This document shows positions 23,965-32,793 of a stretch of 64,000 nucleotides of DNA, piece after piece (positions within the stretch are counted from its first letter, which is position 1; each line of letters opens with the position of its first letter). Under the pieces are notes generated by a model. It ran no database searches, was not told the origin of the DNA, and was given only the letters and a program-made list of their open reading frames with translations. Origin of the DNA: Lysobacter enzymogenes (lineage in GTDB: Bacteria > Pseudomonadota > Gammaproteobacteria > Xanthomonadales > Xanthomonadaceae). The stretch spans positions 1-64,000 of the forward strand of contig NZ_FNOG01000006.1 in NCBI RefSeq assembly GCF_900106525.1, given 5' to 3'. Both the position numbers and the translations under genes were made by a program.

Positions 23965-24801
23965 ATGGCCAGCTTCCGCATCCTCGACCGGCTGCGCGTC
24001 TTCTACAACCTGAACGGCACCGCGCCGGCGTCTGGCGGCCGGGTCGACTTCTTCGAAGCCGGCACGACCGCCCCGAAGGCGGTTTACGCCAACCCGGAGC
24101 TGAGCGTTTCGAACGGCAGCACGATCCAGCTCGACGCGGCCGGCCGGCTGCTGCTCGACTGCTGGGGGGAGGGCGCCTACAAGGTCCGCCAGTACGACGA
24201 GGATGGCACGTTCGTCGCCGAGATGGACGATGTCGAGATCCCCGGCGGCGCCGACCTGCAGATCCCGACACCGCTGGAGTCCGGCGCGGTGCTGTCGAAC
24301 AACGGCTCCATCCTTCTCTGGCTGGCGACCCTGCTGATCCCCGATCCGACCGGGCAGGCCAATAAGGTCCTTTCGAATAACGGCGCTGGCCTGCTGTGGA
24401 AGGAGATCAACATCCCGACGCCGCCGGCGCCGGACATCGTGCTGAGCGGTGACGGTGCGTCAGGTCTCTTCCGGTTCGGCACCAGCGCGGTAGCGAAGAA
24501 GGCGGTGATCCTGTTCGGCAGCGATAGCATGCCAGCGAGCGGCCAGATCCAGGCGGCGGGCAGCTTCAGTTTCAAGCTGGGCACCGACCCGTTCTCGTTT
24601 GATGAGCCGCCGCGGGTGTTCGTGATCCCGACCACCTCCGCAGCGACATCCCAAGGCGACATCCCTGGCTGCGCGGTCGTGGGGTCGACAACGACCGGTT
24701 ACGCGGTGGCGATGTCGACGACCTTCGGGCAGACCAGCGCGCGCATCCAGTCGCCTGTGCCATTCAACTTCGTCGCCATCGGCTTCAAGACGGTGCCTTG
24801 A
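23965..24801 (+). CDS. Tail fibre/spike N-terminal-type protein
   Basis: A 278-residue protein starting MASFRILDRLRVFYNLNGTA. The N-terminal 90 residues (GGRVDFFEAGTTAPKAVYAN, IQLDAAGRLLLDCWGEG, YKVRQYDEDG) are the head-binding-like module of many podophage tail spikes. The rest is beta-rich without recognisable hydrolase motifs, and a repeated SNNGSxLLW occurs twice. It probably anchors the fibre complex to the tail hub. Confidence 0.7.
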   Translation: MASFRILDRLRVFYNLNGTAPASGGRVDFFEAGTTAPKAVYANPELSVSNGSTIQLDAAGRLLLDCWGEGAYKVRQYDEDGTFVAEMDDVEIPGGADLQIPTPLESGAVLSNNGSILLWLATLLIPDPTGQANKVLSNNGAGLLWKEINIPTPPAPDIVLSGDGASGLFRFGTSAVAKKAVILFGSDSMPASGQIQAAGSFSFKLGTDPFSFDEPPRVFVIPTTSAATSQGDIPGCAVVGSTTTGYAVAMSTTFGQTSARIQSPVPFNFVAIGFKTVP

Positions 24802-25919
24802 TGGCTGACCTAGGCATTCCGCGGCCAGGACATCGGCTATTTGAGGTCGACCGGTTCGGCACACCACTGCCGACGAAGGACTGGTATCGCTTCTGGCAGC
24901 AGATCGCGGAGCGCGCTCTCGCGGCGGGCGTGCCGCTATCCGACTTCACCAGCCTGCTGCTGTACCTGGGCTCGGACGATGGCACGCTTGCCGGGCTTCC
25001 GCCCTACAACCCGGGCGGCGGCGGCCTGCCGGCGAACGCCAACGTCCTCGGAACCCTGTCCGTGGAGACCAGCGGCGCGCTGTCGCAGGGCGTCGTGCTG
25101 GTCAACCTGATCAACGACGTCGACATCCCGGCGCCGACGACCTACTACGGCGCCGACGGCACCGGCGCCAAGGGCTGGTTCCCGATCGCGGATGCCTTCG
25201 CCGCGCAGCCCGAGATCACGCTGACGGTTGGCTCCGACGGCGTCACTACCATTTCGATCACGCCGGTTCCCGACAGCGGCGCCGGCACGCTGCAGGCGAT
25301 CACCCGCAACAGCCTCGGCCAGGTGACCGGCACGCGCGACGCGACAATCACCGGCACGGCAGACCGCATCAACGTGGCCAACGGCGACGCCGCGGCCGGG
25401 CTGCCCACGATCGACCTGGCCACGGTGCCCAACACCGCCGGTGGCGTCTTCCGCGTCTTCGACGTGGACAACTGGGGGCGCGTCACCGCGCGCACGGCGC
25501 GCACGATCAGCGGCACGGCGGGACAGGTCGCGGTCACCAACGGCACCGGCGCCGCCGGCGACCCCACGGTAGCGCTGGCCCCAGTGGCGAACGCTGGTGG
25601 CGGCACGCTGCAAAAGACCACCTTCGATAGCTTCGGCCGCGCCTCGGGCTACAGCGCCGCCACTACCGATGACCTGACCGAAGGTGCCGGGAATCTCTGG
25701 TTCACCGCGGAGCGCGCGCAGGACGCCGTTGGCGCGGCCATTGCGGCCGGCACCGGGGACGGAGTGACGCTGTCCTACAACGACGCCGGCAACGCGATCA
25801 ACGCCACCAACACCGATAAGGGCAGCGTGGCCGTCGCCGCGCACGTAGCCGCGGCCGACCCACACCCGCAGTACACCACCACCGCCGAGGCCCTGTACCT
25901 CGTCTCGCTGAGGTTCTGA
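24801..25919 (+). CDS. Tail fibre protein with tandem repeats
   Basis: A 372-residue protein starting MADLGIPRPGHRLFEV. Residues about 150-300 contain two and a half repeats of about 50 residues with the pattern (D/N)xGxGT-Q-x-T-x(D/N)SxGR-V-x-T-x-A-x-I-xGTA-Q-V-A-V-xNGxxAAGxPT-ALA-V. Repeats of this type form beta-helical or triple-stranded fibre shafts. The end carries DDLTEGAGNLWFTAERAQDA and HVAAADPHPQYTT, common phage fibre motifs. It overlaps its neighbours as TGATG. Confidence 0.75.
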   Translation: MADLGIPRPGHRLFEVDRFGTPLPTKDWYRFWQQIAERALAAGVPLSDFTSLLLYLGSDDGTLAGLPPYNPGGGGLPANANVLGTLSVETSGALSQGVVLVNLINDVDIPAPTTYYGADGTGAKGWFPIADAFAAQPEITLTVGSDGVTTISITPVPDSGAGTLQAITRNSLGQVTGTRDATITGTADRINVANGDAAAGLPTIDLATVPNTAGGVFRVFDVDNWGRVTARTARTISGTAGQVAVTNGTGAAGDPTVALAPVANAGGGTLQKTTFDSFGRASGYSAATTDDLTEGAGNLWFTAERAQDAVGAAIAAGTGDGVTLSYNDAGNAINATNTDKGSVAVAAHVAAADPHPQYTTTAEALYLVSLRF

Positions 25920-27025
25920 TGATCCTTCTGAACAACCTCCAGTCGCTTCAGGTCGTGCTGGCCGCCGCCGTGGCGACGGCGCAGCCGCAGTTCTATGCCG
26001 GCTATGTCGACCTCGCGGCGGGCGCCCTGAGTACGCCGGCGCCGGTGACCGGCACGACCAACAGCACGACCGCGGTGACTTGGGTTACGGCGCCAGCGGC
26101 GAGCACCACGCGCCAAGTCAAGGCGCTCAGCCTCTACAACGCCGACACCACTTCGGTCACGGCGACCGTGCGGGTCAACGACAACGGGACGATCCGCATC
26201 CTACTGGTGGCCACGCTGTTGCCTGGTCAGACGCTGCAGTTCGTCGACGGGGTGGGCTGGACAACGCTGCCAGCGGCGGCGGCGCTGGTCATCGGCAACG
26301 GCTTCAAGAACTACCTCGTGAACGGCGACTTCGCGCTCAACCAGCGCGCTTTCGCTGGCGGCGCGCTGGCGGCGGGAATCTACGGCTTCGACCGCTGGAA
26401 GGCCGGCACCGGCGGCTGCAACGTCAGCCTGAGCGGCGGAGTGCTCACCCACACGTCGGGCCCGCTGGCCCAGGTAATCGAAGCGCCGCGGCTCAATAGC
26501 GAGGTCATCACCGTTTCGGTCGAGGATCCCAGTGGCAGCATCACCGTCAACGTCGACGGCCAAACCGGAACGATCACCGCCGGCAGCGGCCGCCGCGGCG
26601 TGCAGATCGTCGTCCCAGCCGGCAGCACCGGAAATGTCACCCTGACGCTGACCGCGACAGGCGTTACCTACAAGCGCGTCCAGCTTGAGCGCGGCGGCGC
26701 CGCGACCGGCTTTGAATGGCGGCCAGCATCAATCGAGGTCCTTCTCGCCACGCGCTACTACCAGTCGAGCAAGTCGTTCGCCTCCGGCGCTTACTGGACC
26801 GGACAGGTCACCAGCGGCAGCGCATACGCGGCTGCGCGCGCCTTCGCGACCCAGATGCGGGCCAACCCATCAGTGGCGCTCAACAGCAAGGCCGGTGTCA
26901 ATTTCGACACGACGACCATGTCCATCATCGACGCTGACGTTGCAGGCTTCCGATTCCAGGCCACGGCCAACGGCACGGGCGCTGGCACGATGCTGGCTCA
27001 GTGGACTGCAGACGCGGAGCTATGA
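25919..27025 (+). CDS. Tail protein with C-terminal beta-sandwich, host-recognition candidate
   Basis: A 368-residue protein starting MILLNNLQSLQVVLAAAVAT. After an N-terminal beta region, residues about 125-275 (NYLVNGDFALNQRAF, YGFDRWKA, VTYKRVQLERGGAATGFEWR) match the 'NLxxNGDFxxxQRG...DRW...LExGxxATxFExR' pattern that occurs at the tips of many phage tail fibres and is like a carbohydrate-binding module. It is therefore the likely receptor-contact protein, followed by a chaperone-like gene. Confidence 0.75.
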   Translation: MILLNNLQSLQVVLAAAVATAQPQFYAGYVDLAAGALSTPAPVTGTTNSTTAVTWVTAPAASTTRQVKALSLYNADTTSVTATVRVNDNGTIRILLVATLLPGQTLQFVDGVGWTTLPAAAALVIGNGFKNYLVNGDFALNQRAFAGGALAAGIYGFDRWKAGTGGCNVSLSGGVLTHTSGPLAQVIEAPRLNSEVITVSVEDPSGSITVNVDGQTGTITAGSGRRGVQIVVPAGSTGNVTLTLTATGVTYKRVQLERGGAATGFEWRPASIEVLLATRYYQSSKSFASGAYWTGQVTSGSAYAAARAFATQMRANPSVALNSKAGVNFDTTTMSIIDADVAGFRFQATANGTGAGTMLAQWTADAEL

Positions 27026-27399
27026 CCATGTACCGACTTACAGACGATCCGGACACCGTGCTGCGGCTCGATACCGACACCCTGATCCCGCGCGGACACC
27101 GCTGGTGGGCCGAGTATGAGGCGTGGCTGGCTGCCAGCAATGAACCGGCGCCAGCGCCGGACACGCGGGCAACCGAGGCTCGCGCGCGGCGCGATGCGCT
27201 TCTGCGGGCAAGCGACTGGACCCAGCTCGCGGATTCGCCACTCTCCATCGCCGATCGGCAGGCATGGCTAGCCTACCGGGTTGCTCTGCGAGACCTGCCG
27301 CGCCTGCCGGGATTCCCAGACATACCATGGCCGCAGCCGCCGGCTATGGGCGAGGGGACCGCCGATGCTGGGGATGCGCTGGGGATGCGCGCTGCCTGA
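27022..27399 (+). CDS. Tail fibre assembly protein-like
   Basis: A 125-residue protein starting MTMYRLTDDPDTVLRLDTDT. ARRDALLRASDWTQLADSPL, then RQAWLAYRVALRDLP and FPDIPWPQPP are the hallmark of small tail-fibre assembly chaperones (pyocin/P2-type C-terminal domain). ATGA overlap with the fibre gene fits co-folding of the two products. Confidence 0.75.
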   Translation: MTMYRLTDDPDTVLRLDTDTLIPRGHRWWAEYEAWLAASNEPAPAPDTRATEARARRDALLRASDWTQLADSPLSIADRQAWLAYRVALRDLPRLPGFPDIPWPQPPAMGEGTADAGDALGMRAA

Positions 27400-27435
27400 C
27401 CGCCGGTCTCAGCCTGGGCGACGGGCGCGCCTACG

Positions 27436-27798
27436 ATGCCCGGCATGGACCCCGCGCTGCGTCAGCCCTACATCTTGCCGGACCGCTTCGAATGGGCGAA
27501 CTCGGCGCACACCGATTTCCGCGAGGCCCACATCATCGTGTATCGGCGCGAGCGCTGGGTCGCGGCCGCGCTGCCGCGCAAGCGGGGCGGGGGCTGGGAG
27601 GCGTTCACCGGCATGTACCGGCGGATGATTAAGGTCGCGTCCTGGCACAACTTCGAGCGCGAGGCCGAGGCCGTCCGCTGGATCGCTGTGTGGGTGACCA
27701 AGTACGAGCGCCAGATCGTGCGCGAGATGCCGACCGGCGATCGCCACCCTCCGGTGGCGCCGCGGTATGTGCTGGAGCGCATGAAGCACGGCCGGTGA
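27436..27798 (+). CDS. Unknown protein at the right end of the prophage
   Basis: A 120-residue, basic, tryptophan-rich protein (FEWANSAHTDFREAHIIVYR, ERWVAAALPRKRGGGWEAF). The start may be 27436 or the ATG at 27445 (MDPALRQPYILPDRF). It converges on the integrase gene with 6 bp between the stops. No domain recognised; it may be a lysogenic-conversion gene. Confidence 0.5.
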   Translation: MPGMDPALRQPYILPDRFEWANSAHTDFREAHIIVYRRERWVAAALPRKRGGGWEAFTGMYRRMIKVASWHNFEREAEAVRWIAVWVTKYERQIVREMPTGDRHPPVAPRYVLERMKHGR

Positions 27799-27804
27799 TC
27801 CCCC

Positions 27805-28947
27805 TCAACCAGCGCAGTGTGCGGCCCAGGCCTCCATCAACTCCCGGCGCTTGTCCAGCAGCGCCCCCCGGCGGTAGGCCGCTTCTGCCTTTTCCTTGAT
27901 CGTGTGCGCCAGCGCCATTTCGATGACATGCCGAGGGAACGACGTTGTCTCGTATGCCCAATCGCTGAAAGTTGAGCGCATCCCATGCACTGTGTAGGGC
28001 TGGCCGAGCCCGCGCGGCGGCGTCCGCTGCAGCAAGAAGAGCATGGTGTTTTCGGACAGGGGGAAGGGCGGCTTGGTTCGCGGCAGAGCGGCCAGTATGG
28101 CGATCGCAGCATCCGAGAGTGGGATCGAATGGGCTCTCCCCGCTTTCATGTGCTGCGCTGGCCGGTTCCAGACCTTGGATGCCAGATCGAATTCTGCCCA
28201 TGTGGCAGATGTCACCTCGGCCGTCCGTGCCGCGGTGAGGATGGTGAACTCCAGTGCTCGCCGGCCAGCCCCGGCCTCCGCGCGCAACAGGCGCATGAAG
28301 GCGGGCAGGTCAGGGTAGGGCATCGCAGGGAAGTTGCGCTTCTTCGCCACCTTGCTGGGCTTGGCCAACAGCTTGTCCAAATGGCCCTTCCAACGAAACG
28401 GATTGTCCCCGGCGACCAGGCCCGAGACGCGCGCAAAGTCCCAGACGCGCTCGCAGCGGCCACGCAGGCGCGTCGCCGTCTCCGTCTTGTTTGACCACAA
28501 GGGGCGAAGGCAGGCGAGAGCCGCGGCCGTATCGATCGATTTGATGGGGGTCTCGCTACCCGGGCCGTAATCGGCCAGTGACTGCTCCCATTGCTGAGCC
28601 TGCGCTGGCGTCTTCCAACTGGGTTTCAGGCTGGCAATCAAGGCCTCGCAGGACTGCCCCCAGGTCGCACCGGTGGACGCACGAGCTTGGATACGAAGCT
28701 CGATGGGGTCTTTCCCATCCGCCACGAGCCGGCGCGCTTCGTACGCCCGCTGGCGCGCATCCTGAAGGCTAACCGCCGCCACAGGGCCGATGCCCATCTC
28801 CCGCCGTCGGCGCGAACGCTGGAAGCGGAAGATCCACGACCGCGCTCCTGTTGGGGTAACCTGCAGATACAGGCCGCCGCCATCAGCGTGATACCCGGGG
28901 CCCAGGGTCTGAACCTGCCGAGCCGAAAGCCGCTTTTCTCCGCGCAT
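27805..28947 (-). CDS. int: Tyrosine-recombinase integrase (P4-type)
   Basis: A 380-residue protein. The N-terminal DUF4102-type arm-binding domain (GPGYHADGGGLYLQV, RRREMGIGPVAAVSLQDARQ) is followed by a core-binding domain and a catalytic domain with R241 (TAARTAEV), K268, H321-x-x-R324 (VHGMRSTFSDW), H348 (ALAHTIKEKAEAAYRR) and nucleophile Y358. It integrates and, with an excision factor, excises the phage. It faces inward from the right end of the prophage, placing the attachment site just beyond its start. Confidence 0.92.
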   Translation of the reverse strand: MRGEKRLSARQVQTLGPGYHADGGGLYLQVTPTGARSWIFRFQRSRRRREMGIGPVAAVSLQDARQRAYEARRLVADGKDPIELRIQARASTGATWGQSCEALIASLKPSWKTPAQAQQWEQSLADYGPGSETPIKSIDTAAALACLRPLWSNKTETATRLRGRCERVWDFARVSGLVAGDNPFRWKGHLDKLLAKPSKVAKKRNFPAMPYPDLPAFMRLLRAEAGAGRRALEFTILTAARTAEVTSATWAEFDLASKVWNRPAQHMKAGRAHSIPLSDAAIAILAALPRTKPPFPLSENTMLFLLQRTPPRGLGQPYTVHGMRSTFSDWAYETTSFPRHVIEMALAHTIKEKAEAAYRRGALLDKRRELMEAWAAHCAG

Positions 28948-28949
28948 TC

Positions 28950-28973
28950 CTACCCACCACTCTACCCACCACT
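28950..28973 (+). repeat. Tandem 12-bp repeat upstream of the integrase
   Basis: CTACCCACCACT occurs twice without a gap directly upstream of the integrase ATG. Short direct repeats beside an attachment site are typical of integrase arm-type or excisionase binding sites. They could also regulate int transcription. Only the repeat itself is observed. Confidence 0.5.
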
Positions 28974-29100
28974 TGCTACCGGACCATATTGGAACGCAGT
29001 CGCATGGGTTGGGATTCGAATCCCTTCGCTATCAGCGTCTTGCGGAACTAATCGGAACCGGGCGGAGTTCCATTAGCGGCCACTCTCTCCGCCAGATTTC
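28974..29100. other. Probable right attachment-site region (attR)
   Basis: Between the integrase start and the terminator of the next chromosomal-type gene lies non-coding DNA containing a perfect palindrome GGGATTCGAATCCC (29011-29024). It resembles the T-arm of a tRNA, although the pairing around it is too poor to call a tRNA. P4-type integrases usually target tRNA 3' ends. I infer the crossover lies here, but the other copy is outside the window. Confidence 0.4.
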
Positions 29101-29105
29101 ACAAA

Positions 29106-29123
29106 CCCCTGATCTTTCAGGGG
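29106..29123 (-). terminator. Terminator of the effector/immunity operon
   Basis: On the minus strand a perfect CCCCTGA / TCAGGGG stem with loop AAGA is followed by TTTGTG. It lies 22 bp after the stop codon of the gene at 29145 and marks the end of that operon next to the prophage border. Confidence 0.6.
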
Positions 29124-29144
29124 ATCAGCTCGCAAACGCCAGGC

Positions 29145-30538
29145 CTAGAGCGATAGGCTTGGACCGCCCTGACGCGGATTGTCCTGCTGAACCTGTTGCT
29201 CCTGTTGCTGCTCGATCGCTTGCTTCTGCTTGATACGCTCAGCCTGCTCTAAGTTGTGCTGAGCGGGTTGCTGGCAGGCCTGCCGACCGTCCACTTGAGC
29301 ATGGAAGAACGGCCCCTTGTCGCCGTATGGCGCATAGACCGCGAAGACATTTTCCGCGCCGTCCTGCCCCATGCCGCCACAGACCATGTCTACACGTTGG
29401 AGCATGGGATCCGAGGTCTTTTCTTTGAACAGTGCGCCGGCAACATTGCGGCTCTTTTCGTCGTCCCACTGGCCAGTGCCACGCACCCACTCGTGGATAC
29501 GATTGAAGGTTTCGAAATCTGAATGTGCAGGATTGTCAGCCAGCAGTGGCTTCTTTTCTTGCGTAATCGCGATATCTGGTTGCTGGCTAGAACCATCTCC
29601 AAGCTGCTGAATTCCAATCGATCGGCGCTGGCCGTTGGAAAGGTCTATGAAGTCGAAGGCGTTCCCTTTTCCGCCCAGATCGACACCTGCGTCTTCCACC
29701 CTTTGCTTGGCGGTCTTTAGGGAAGACAAGTTGACTTCGATCTGCGGCATCGCTTGTGTGGTTCCGCGGCCGTAGTCCTTCCATGCATCTGATGCGGCGC
29801 CGAGAGCGTAAGCCGCATAGTTGTCGTCGTAGTTAGATGTGCCTTTCAGGCCCAGGGTCTTGGCGCCTTTGTCGAAATGACACACGGCAACGCGTTCGAC
29901 CGCAGGGCTATCGATCTTGCCGCCGGTCAGTTGAAATCCATTGGCATTTAATTGAATGCCGGCGTCAAGCTTTCCCTTGTCAATGCACTCGGTTCCCGAA
30001 TCGGCGCGCTTCAGGAAGGCGTTCATATCGAAGTTGCCGTTGTTGGACTTGGCTACTCGACTTGCAACCGAATTCATTGATACGAGTTCGGCAAGTGCCT
30101 CGTTATGCCGGAAATCTTCAATGGCGCGCTTGGCGGAAGGAGTGATATCAATGCTGCTCTCACCATCCCGAGTTGCGGTCTTGACCATCTGGTCAATTTC
30201 ATAGGCGTAGCGGTATTCAGTGATCTCAGCAGACCTTGCCATCAGTGCATGACCGGTTTCATGTCCGATGACGCTGGTCAGGGCATCAAACCGCGCTTCT
30301 TTTCGCTCGATCGCGAAATACTCCGGATTGATGCTGATCGTGCCTTTTCCCTGCTGTAGTGACCACCCTCATGTGGGTCTTGGGACAGCGAAAAACCTCT
30401 GAGCCGTTGATCTTCGATCGCCTTGAGCATGACGCTCTGTAAATAGGGGGAGCTGTCGACCGCAGCCCGCACATCGGCAAGAGCCGATGTTGGAAGATCG
30501 GATTGCCCGATAACCCTCTCAATCCTCGGGTCGGCCAT
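29145..30538 (-). pseudogene. XVIPCD-like T4SS effector (X-Tfe), HExxH metallopeptidase, frameshifted
   Basis: Two frames together encode one protein. Frame 1 starts MADPRIERVIGQSDLPTSAL (ATG 30538) and runs to HYSREK; the product then continues in another frame with GTISINPEYFAIERKEARFD and VIGHETGHALMARSA. One missing A in the GGGAAAAGG run near 30345-30353 explains the break. HETGH is an HExxH zinc-peptidase motif. The last 120 residues (FETFNRIHEWV, MLQRVDMVCGGMGQDG, ENVFAVYAP, then NLEQAERIK and a Q-rich tail) match the XVIPCD secretion domain of Xanthomonadaceae T4SS antibacterial effectors. A lipoprotein gene overlaps its start. The base loss may be a real mutation or a homopolymer sequencing error. 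Confidence 0.7.
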
Positions 30539-31301
30539 CTTGCTTGGCTTCCAAATCAAAGTTGATCTGCCAGATGCATGCCGAGGTGTATCTATCGAGG
30601 TCCAACTGCACGAACCCTTTTAAGGGGCCCAAGTCCCTTGAGAAACTCATGCTCGGATCCAGCCCCTGGGGGGCTCGTTTGCCCTTGTAGCCCGCTGCTT
30701 CCAAATGCTGGGCGAGGCGATCGAAGTTCAGTGCGCAGGGCTGGCTTTCGGATTGATCGATACGAATGGATACATGTTGCCCCGGAGCGGTCGGATACAG
30801 GGTCTCTATCTCAACGGTATAGGTGCCCGAACCGAGCGCGCCGCGGGCGCCGGCTCGCTTGCCATCATCATAAGAGGCAAGTGCAATGCCCAAGGTTTGA
30901 CCAACGAACAGAGGCTGCGTTTGCTTCACTTCCCGAAGCTCGCCAGCCAGGCGCACGATACCGGCCTCTAGTGTTGCGGGAGTAAGGTCAGGTGCTTGAG
31001 GCGGTGCCGGTTGTTCTGTAGACGGCGCTTGGCCTTGTTTATCAGTTGAAGCAGCCCTAGCGGCTTCGTCGACTGCAGCGGCGGCCCTATCCTGTTCGGC
31101 CCGGGCATCCTGAGGTGAGGGGGATCCTTGCATGGGGTTCTCCAGTGCGGTTCGATCATCGGATGGCGCTTGTGCGCATGCCAACAGCCCTGTGGTCATG
31201 GCTAGAAGCGCGACATTCGTAACGCAGAGGAGAAAACGAGAGCTCCCGTTGCTATTGATACCCATAGCCAATGCCTGGAAATGGTTGCTGGAACTAAGCA
31301 T
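30519..31301 (-). CDS. Lipoprotein, candidate immunity protein (X-Tfi) for the effector
   Basis: A 260-residue protein with AAGGGA about 8 nt before ATG 31301; ATG 31265 (MGINSNGSSRF) is possible. A long signal peptide ends in lipobox GLLAC (about residue 42). Next comes a low-complexity A/Q/P linker (to about 105), then a folded C-terminal domain (LEAGIVRLAGELREVKQTQP, SGTYTVEIETLYPTAPGQH, VQLDLDRYTSACIWQINFDL). It overlaps the effector start by 20 nt, so the two are translationally coupled. Lipoproteins encoded just upstream of XVIPCD effectors are known to neutralise them in the periplasm; the role here is inferred from that arrangement. Confidence 0.7.
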   Translation of the reverse strand: MLSSSNHFQALAMGINSNGSSRFLLCVTNVALLAMTTGLLACAQAPSDDRTALENPMQGSPSPQDARAEQDRAAAAVDEAARAASTDKQGQAPSTEQPAPPQAPDLTPATLEAGIVRLAGELREVKQTQPLFVGQTLGIALASYDDGKRAGARGALGSGTYTVEIETLYPTAPGQHVSIRIDQSESQPCALNFDRLAQHLEAAGYKGKRAPQGLDPSMSFSRDLGPLKGFVQLDLDRYTSACIWQINFDLEAKQDGRPED

Positions 31302-31832
31302 AACGCCATTCCCTTAAGGCAGAGAACACGCCGTGGGTTGCGTAGTCTCAGCTTTGAAGAGCGAGGTGCGGTCGTGTGCCCATGTGCAAGGGAAAATCAC
31401 AAACGCAGTGGAAGATGCGAGGCTAAGATTGAATTGAATCAGCCAAACGCTTTTCGTCGACGCAATGCGGTTCTTCATAAACAACGCCCCCGACATGCGG
31501 AGGCGTTTGATAGATCCGGCGGCGGCCTTACTATCTCTGAAGCGGCAGCGCGTTGTATCTAGCAACGGCTGCGAGCGGCAGTAGCAGCTACAGACCCAGG
31601 CATCGACCCCAAGCAACAATCTAAAGCTGATCCTGAAGTCTGCAACCCCTCGCACCGAGCCTAGGACACCGGCAGCCGAACGGTGGCCCGATTAGCTCGC
31701 GCCCGGTGACAATCCGGGGCTGACCGCGGGGAAGCGGAAGGCTGCCTTAAACGGCCGGAGAGAATGTTCGTAACCCACGGTTCGCGCTCGCTTCCGTAAT
31801 CTACCGCCAGTTCGCCGCAAGACGGCTATCGC
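31302..31832. other. Intergenic stretch without a convincing gene
   Basis: About 530 bp between the lipoprotein gene and the HNH gene. Frames here (for example 31314-31655 minus) have shadow-like composition. It must hold the promoter of the effector operon. The one clear element is a hairpin at 31483-31507, listed separately. Base composition is lower in GC than the flanks. Confidence 0.4.
31483..31507 (-). terminator. Hairpin terminator downstream of the HNH gene
   Basis: On the minus strand AACGCCTCCG, loop CATGT, CGGGGGCGTT form a 10-bp stem with one T-G pair, followed by GTTTATG. It would end transcription arriving from the HNH gene at 31833. The stem also works on the plus strand (followed by TGATAG) but without a T run. 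Confidence 0.55.
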
Positions 31833-32675
31833 CTACACGGTTGAGCCCGCGAGCTGGGCGGACAGCTCGGCTTGTATAGCGTCTCTCTTCAAACCGTAAT
31901 GGGCTTGGCGGTGATGGTCCGGGCAAAGGGCAGCCACATTGCTGGGGGCGTCGATACCGCCTTCGCACAACGCGATCACGTGATGGGTCTCGAGATAGAT
32001 GCTGCCCGCCATCGTTTCGAACCCTGGCGCGCCGCAGTATTCGCAGCGCCCCGAGGCTCGGTCGAGCACCTGTCTTCGCACTGCGGAGCTGCGGTCGTAG
32101 ACCTTCGACAGGCGCAACTCGCGCTGAAGCGATGCGGAAACGGCGTCGAACTGGTCGATGTACTTGGGTGCGGCGAGTCCGCGTTGCAGCACGCAATCCC
32201 CGTTCGTCCAATCGTAGGACACCACGTGCCAAGGCTCGGGATCGAGGAGGCGACGTTCCACCTTGGACGATTGGTCGTTGCGGGCGGCGAGGTCGGCCTG
32301 CTGGCCATCTACGATGATGGCGCGTACGGACAATTTCTCGCGAAACGCCTTTTGAAGGCCTTCGTCCAGCGATCGGGCGCGCCGGGCGATCACCGAGCGC
32401 GTGTTCGGATACTCGTGATTCTTCGCAATCTGCCACAGGTTTAGCTTCTGGATCCAACGCGCTTGCGCATCGATCTCGATGTTCGCGAACCACAAGCACA
32501 CGACGATTCTGTCGGGAGCGACAAAGACCCATTCATAGCAGTATTTGGGGTTAGCGGCGGGATGCCGTCCGTCGTAGTTGGCCCAATCGCTGACGTCCAC
32601 TCCCGCGTCGCGTACCAGGTCCATCACCAAGCGCAGTTCCGTCGGGCGCAATATGTCTAGTGGGTTGGTTGTCAT
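31833..32675 (-). CDS. HNH endonuclease
   Basis: A 280-residue protein starting MTTNPLDILRPTELRLVMDL. The C-terminal HNH domain (residues about 205-270) has RCEYCGAPGF, LETHHVIALCEGG, SNVAALCPDHHRQAHY: two zinc-binding CxxC/CxxH pairs and the catalytic HH...N...H set. The N-terminal 190 residues (WANYDGRHPAANPKYCYEWV, VVCLWFANIEIDAQ) are a separate domain like those of restriction-type HNH enzymes. It stands alone without a methylase, so a modification-dependent restriction or mobile-element role is possible. Confidence 0.75.
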   Translation of the reverse strand: MTTNPLDILRPTELRLVMDLVRDAGVDVSDWANYDGRHPAANPKYCYEWVFVAPDRIVVCLWFANIEIDAQARWIQKLNLWQIAKNHEYPNTRSVIARRARSLDEGLQKAFREKLSVRAIIVDGQQADLAARNDQSSKVERRLLDPEPWHVVSYDWTNGDCVLQRGLAAPKYIDQFDAVSASLQRELRLSKVYDRSSAVRRQVLDRASGRCEYCGAPGFETMAGSIYLETHHVIALCEGGIDAPSNVAALCPDHHRQAHYGLKRDAIQAELSAQLAGSTV

Positions 32676-32793
32676 GGAGGATCGTTGCCTGGAGCGGTTG
32701 GTGATGGCCGGACCTCATCGGCTCTGTGAGCCGTCTAGGGTTGCGGGATTGGTTGCGGCCGATATTCTCGCTCGCCTAGCGAGCAAGGTGCAG

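Noticed and set aside
29005-29040. Partial tRNA gene at the prophage border
   Set aside because: GGGATTCGAATCCC resembles a T-arm, but stem pairing at positions 49-53/61-65 fails on both strands and no acceptor end or CCA follows.
30345-30360. Programmed -1 ribosomal frameshift in the effector
   Set aside because: The zero-frame codons AGG GAA AAG do not form a canonical X XXY YYZ slippery site; a lost base in the A run explains the break more simply.
31314-31655. 113-residue minus-strand gene
   Set aside because: There is no ribosome-binding site, the composition is odd, and a strong hairpin lies inside the frame.
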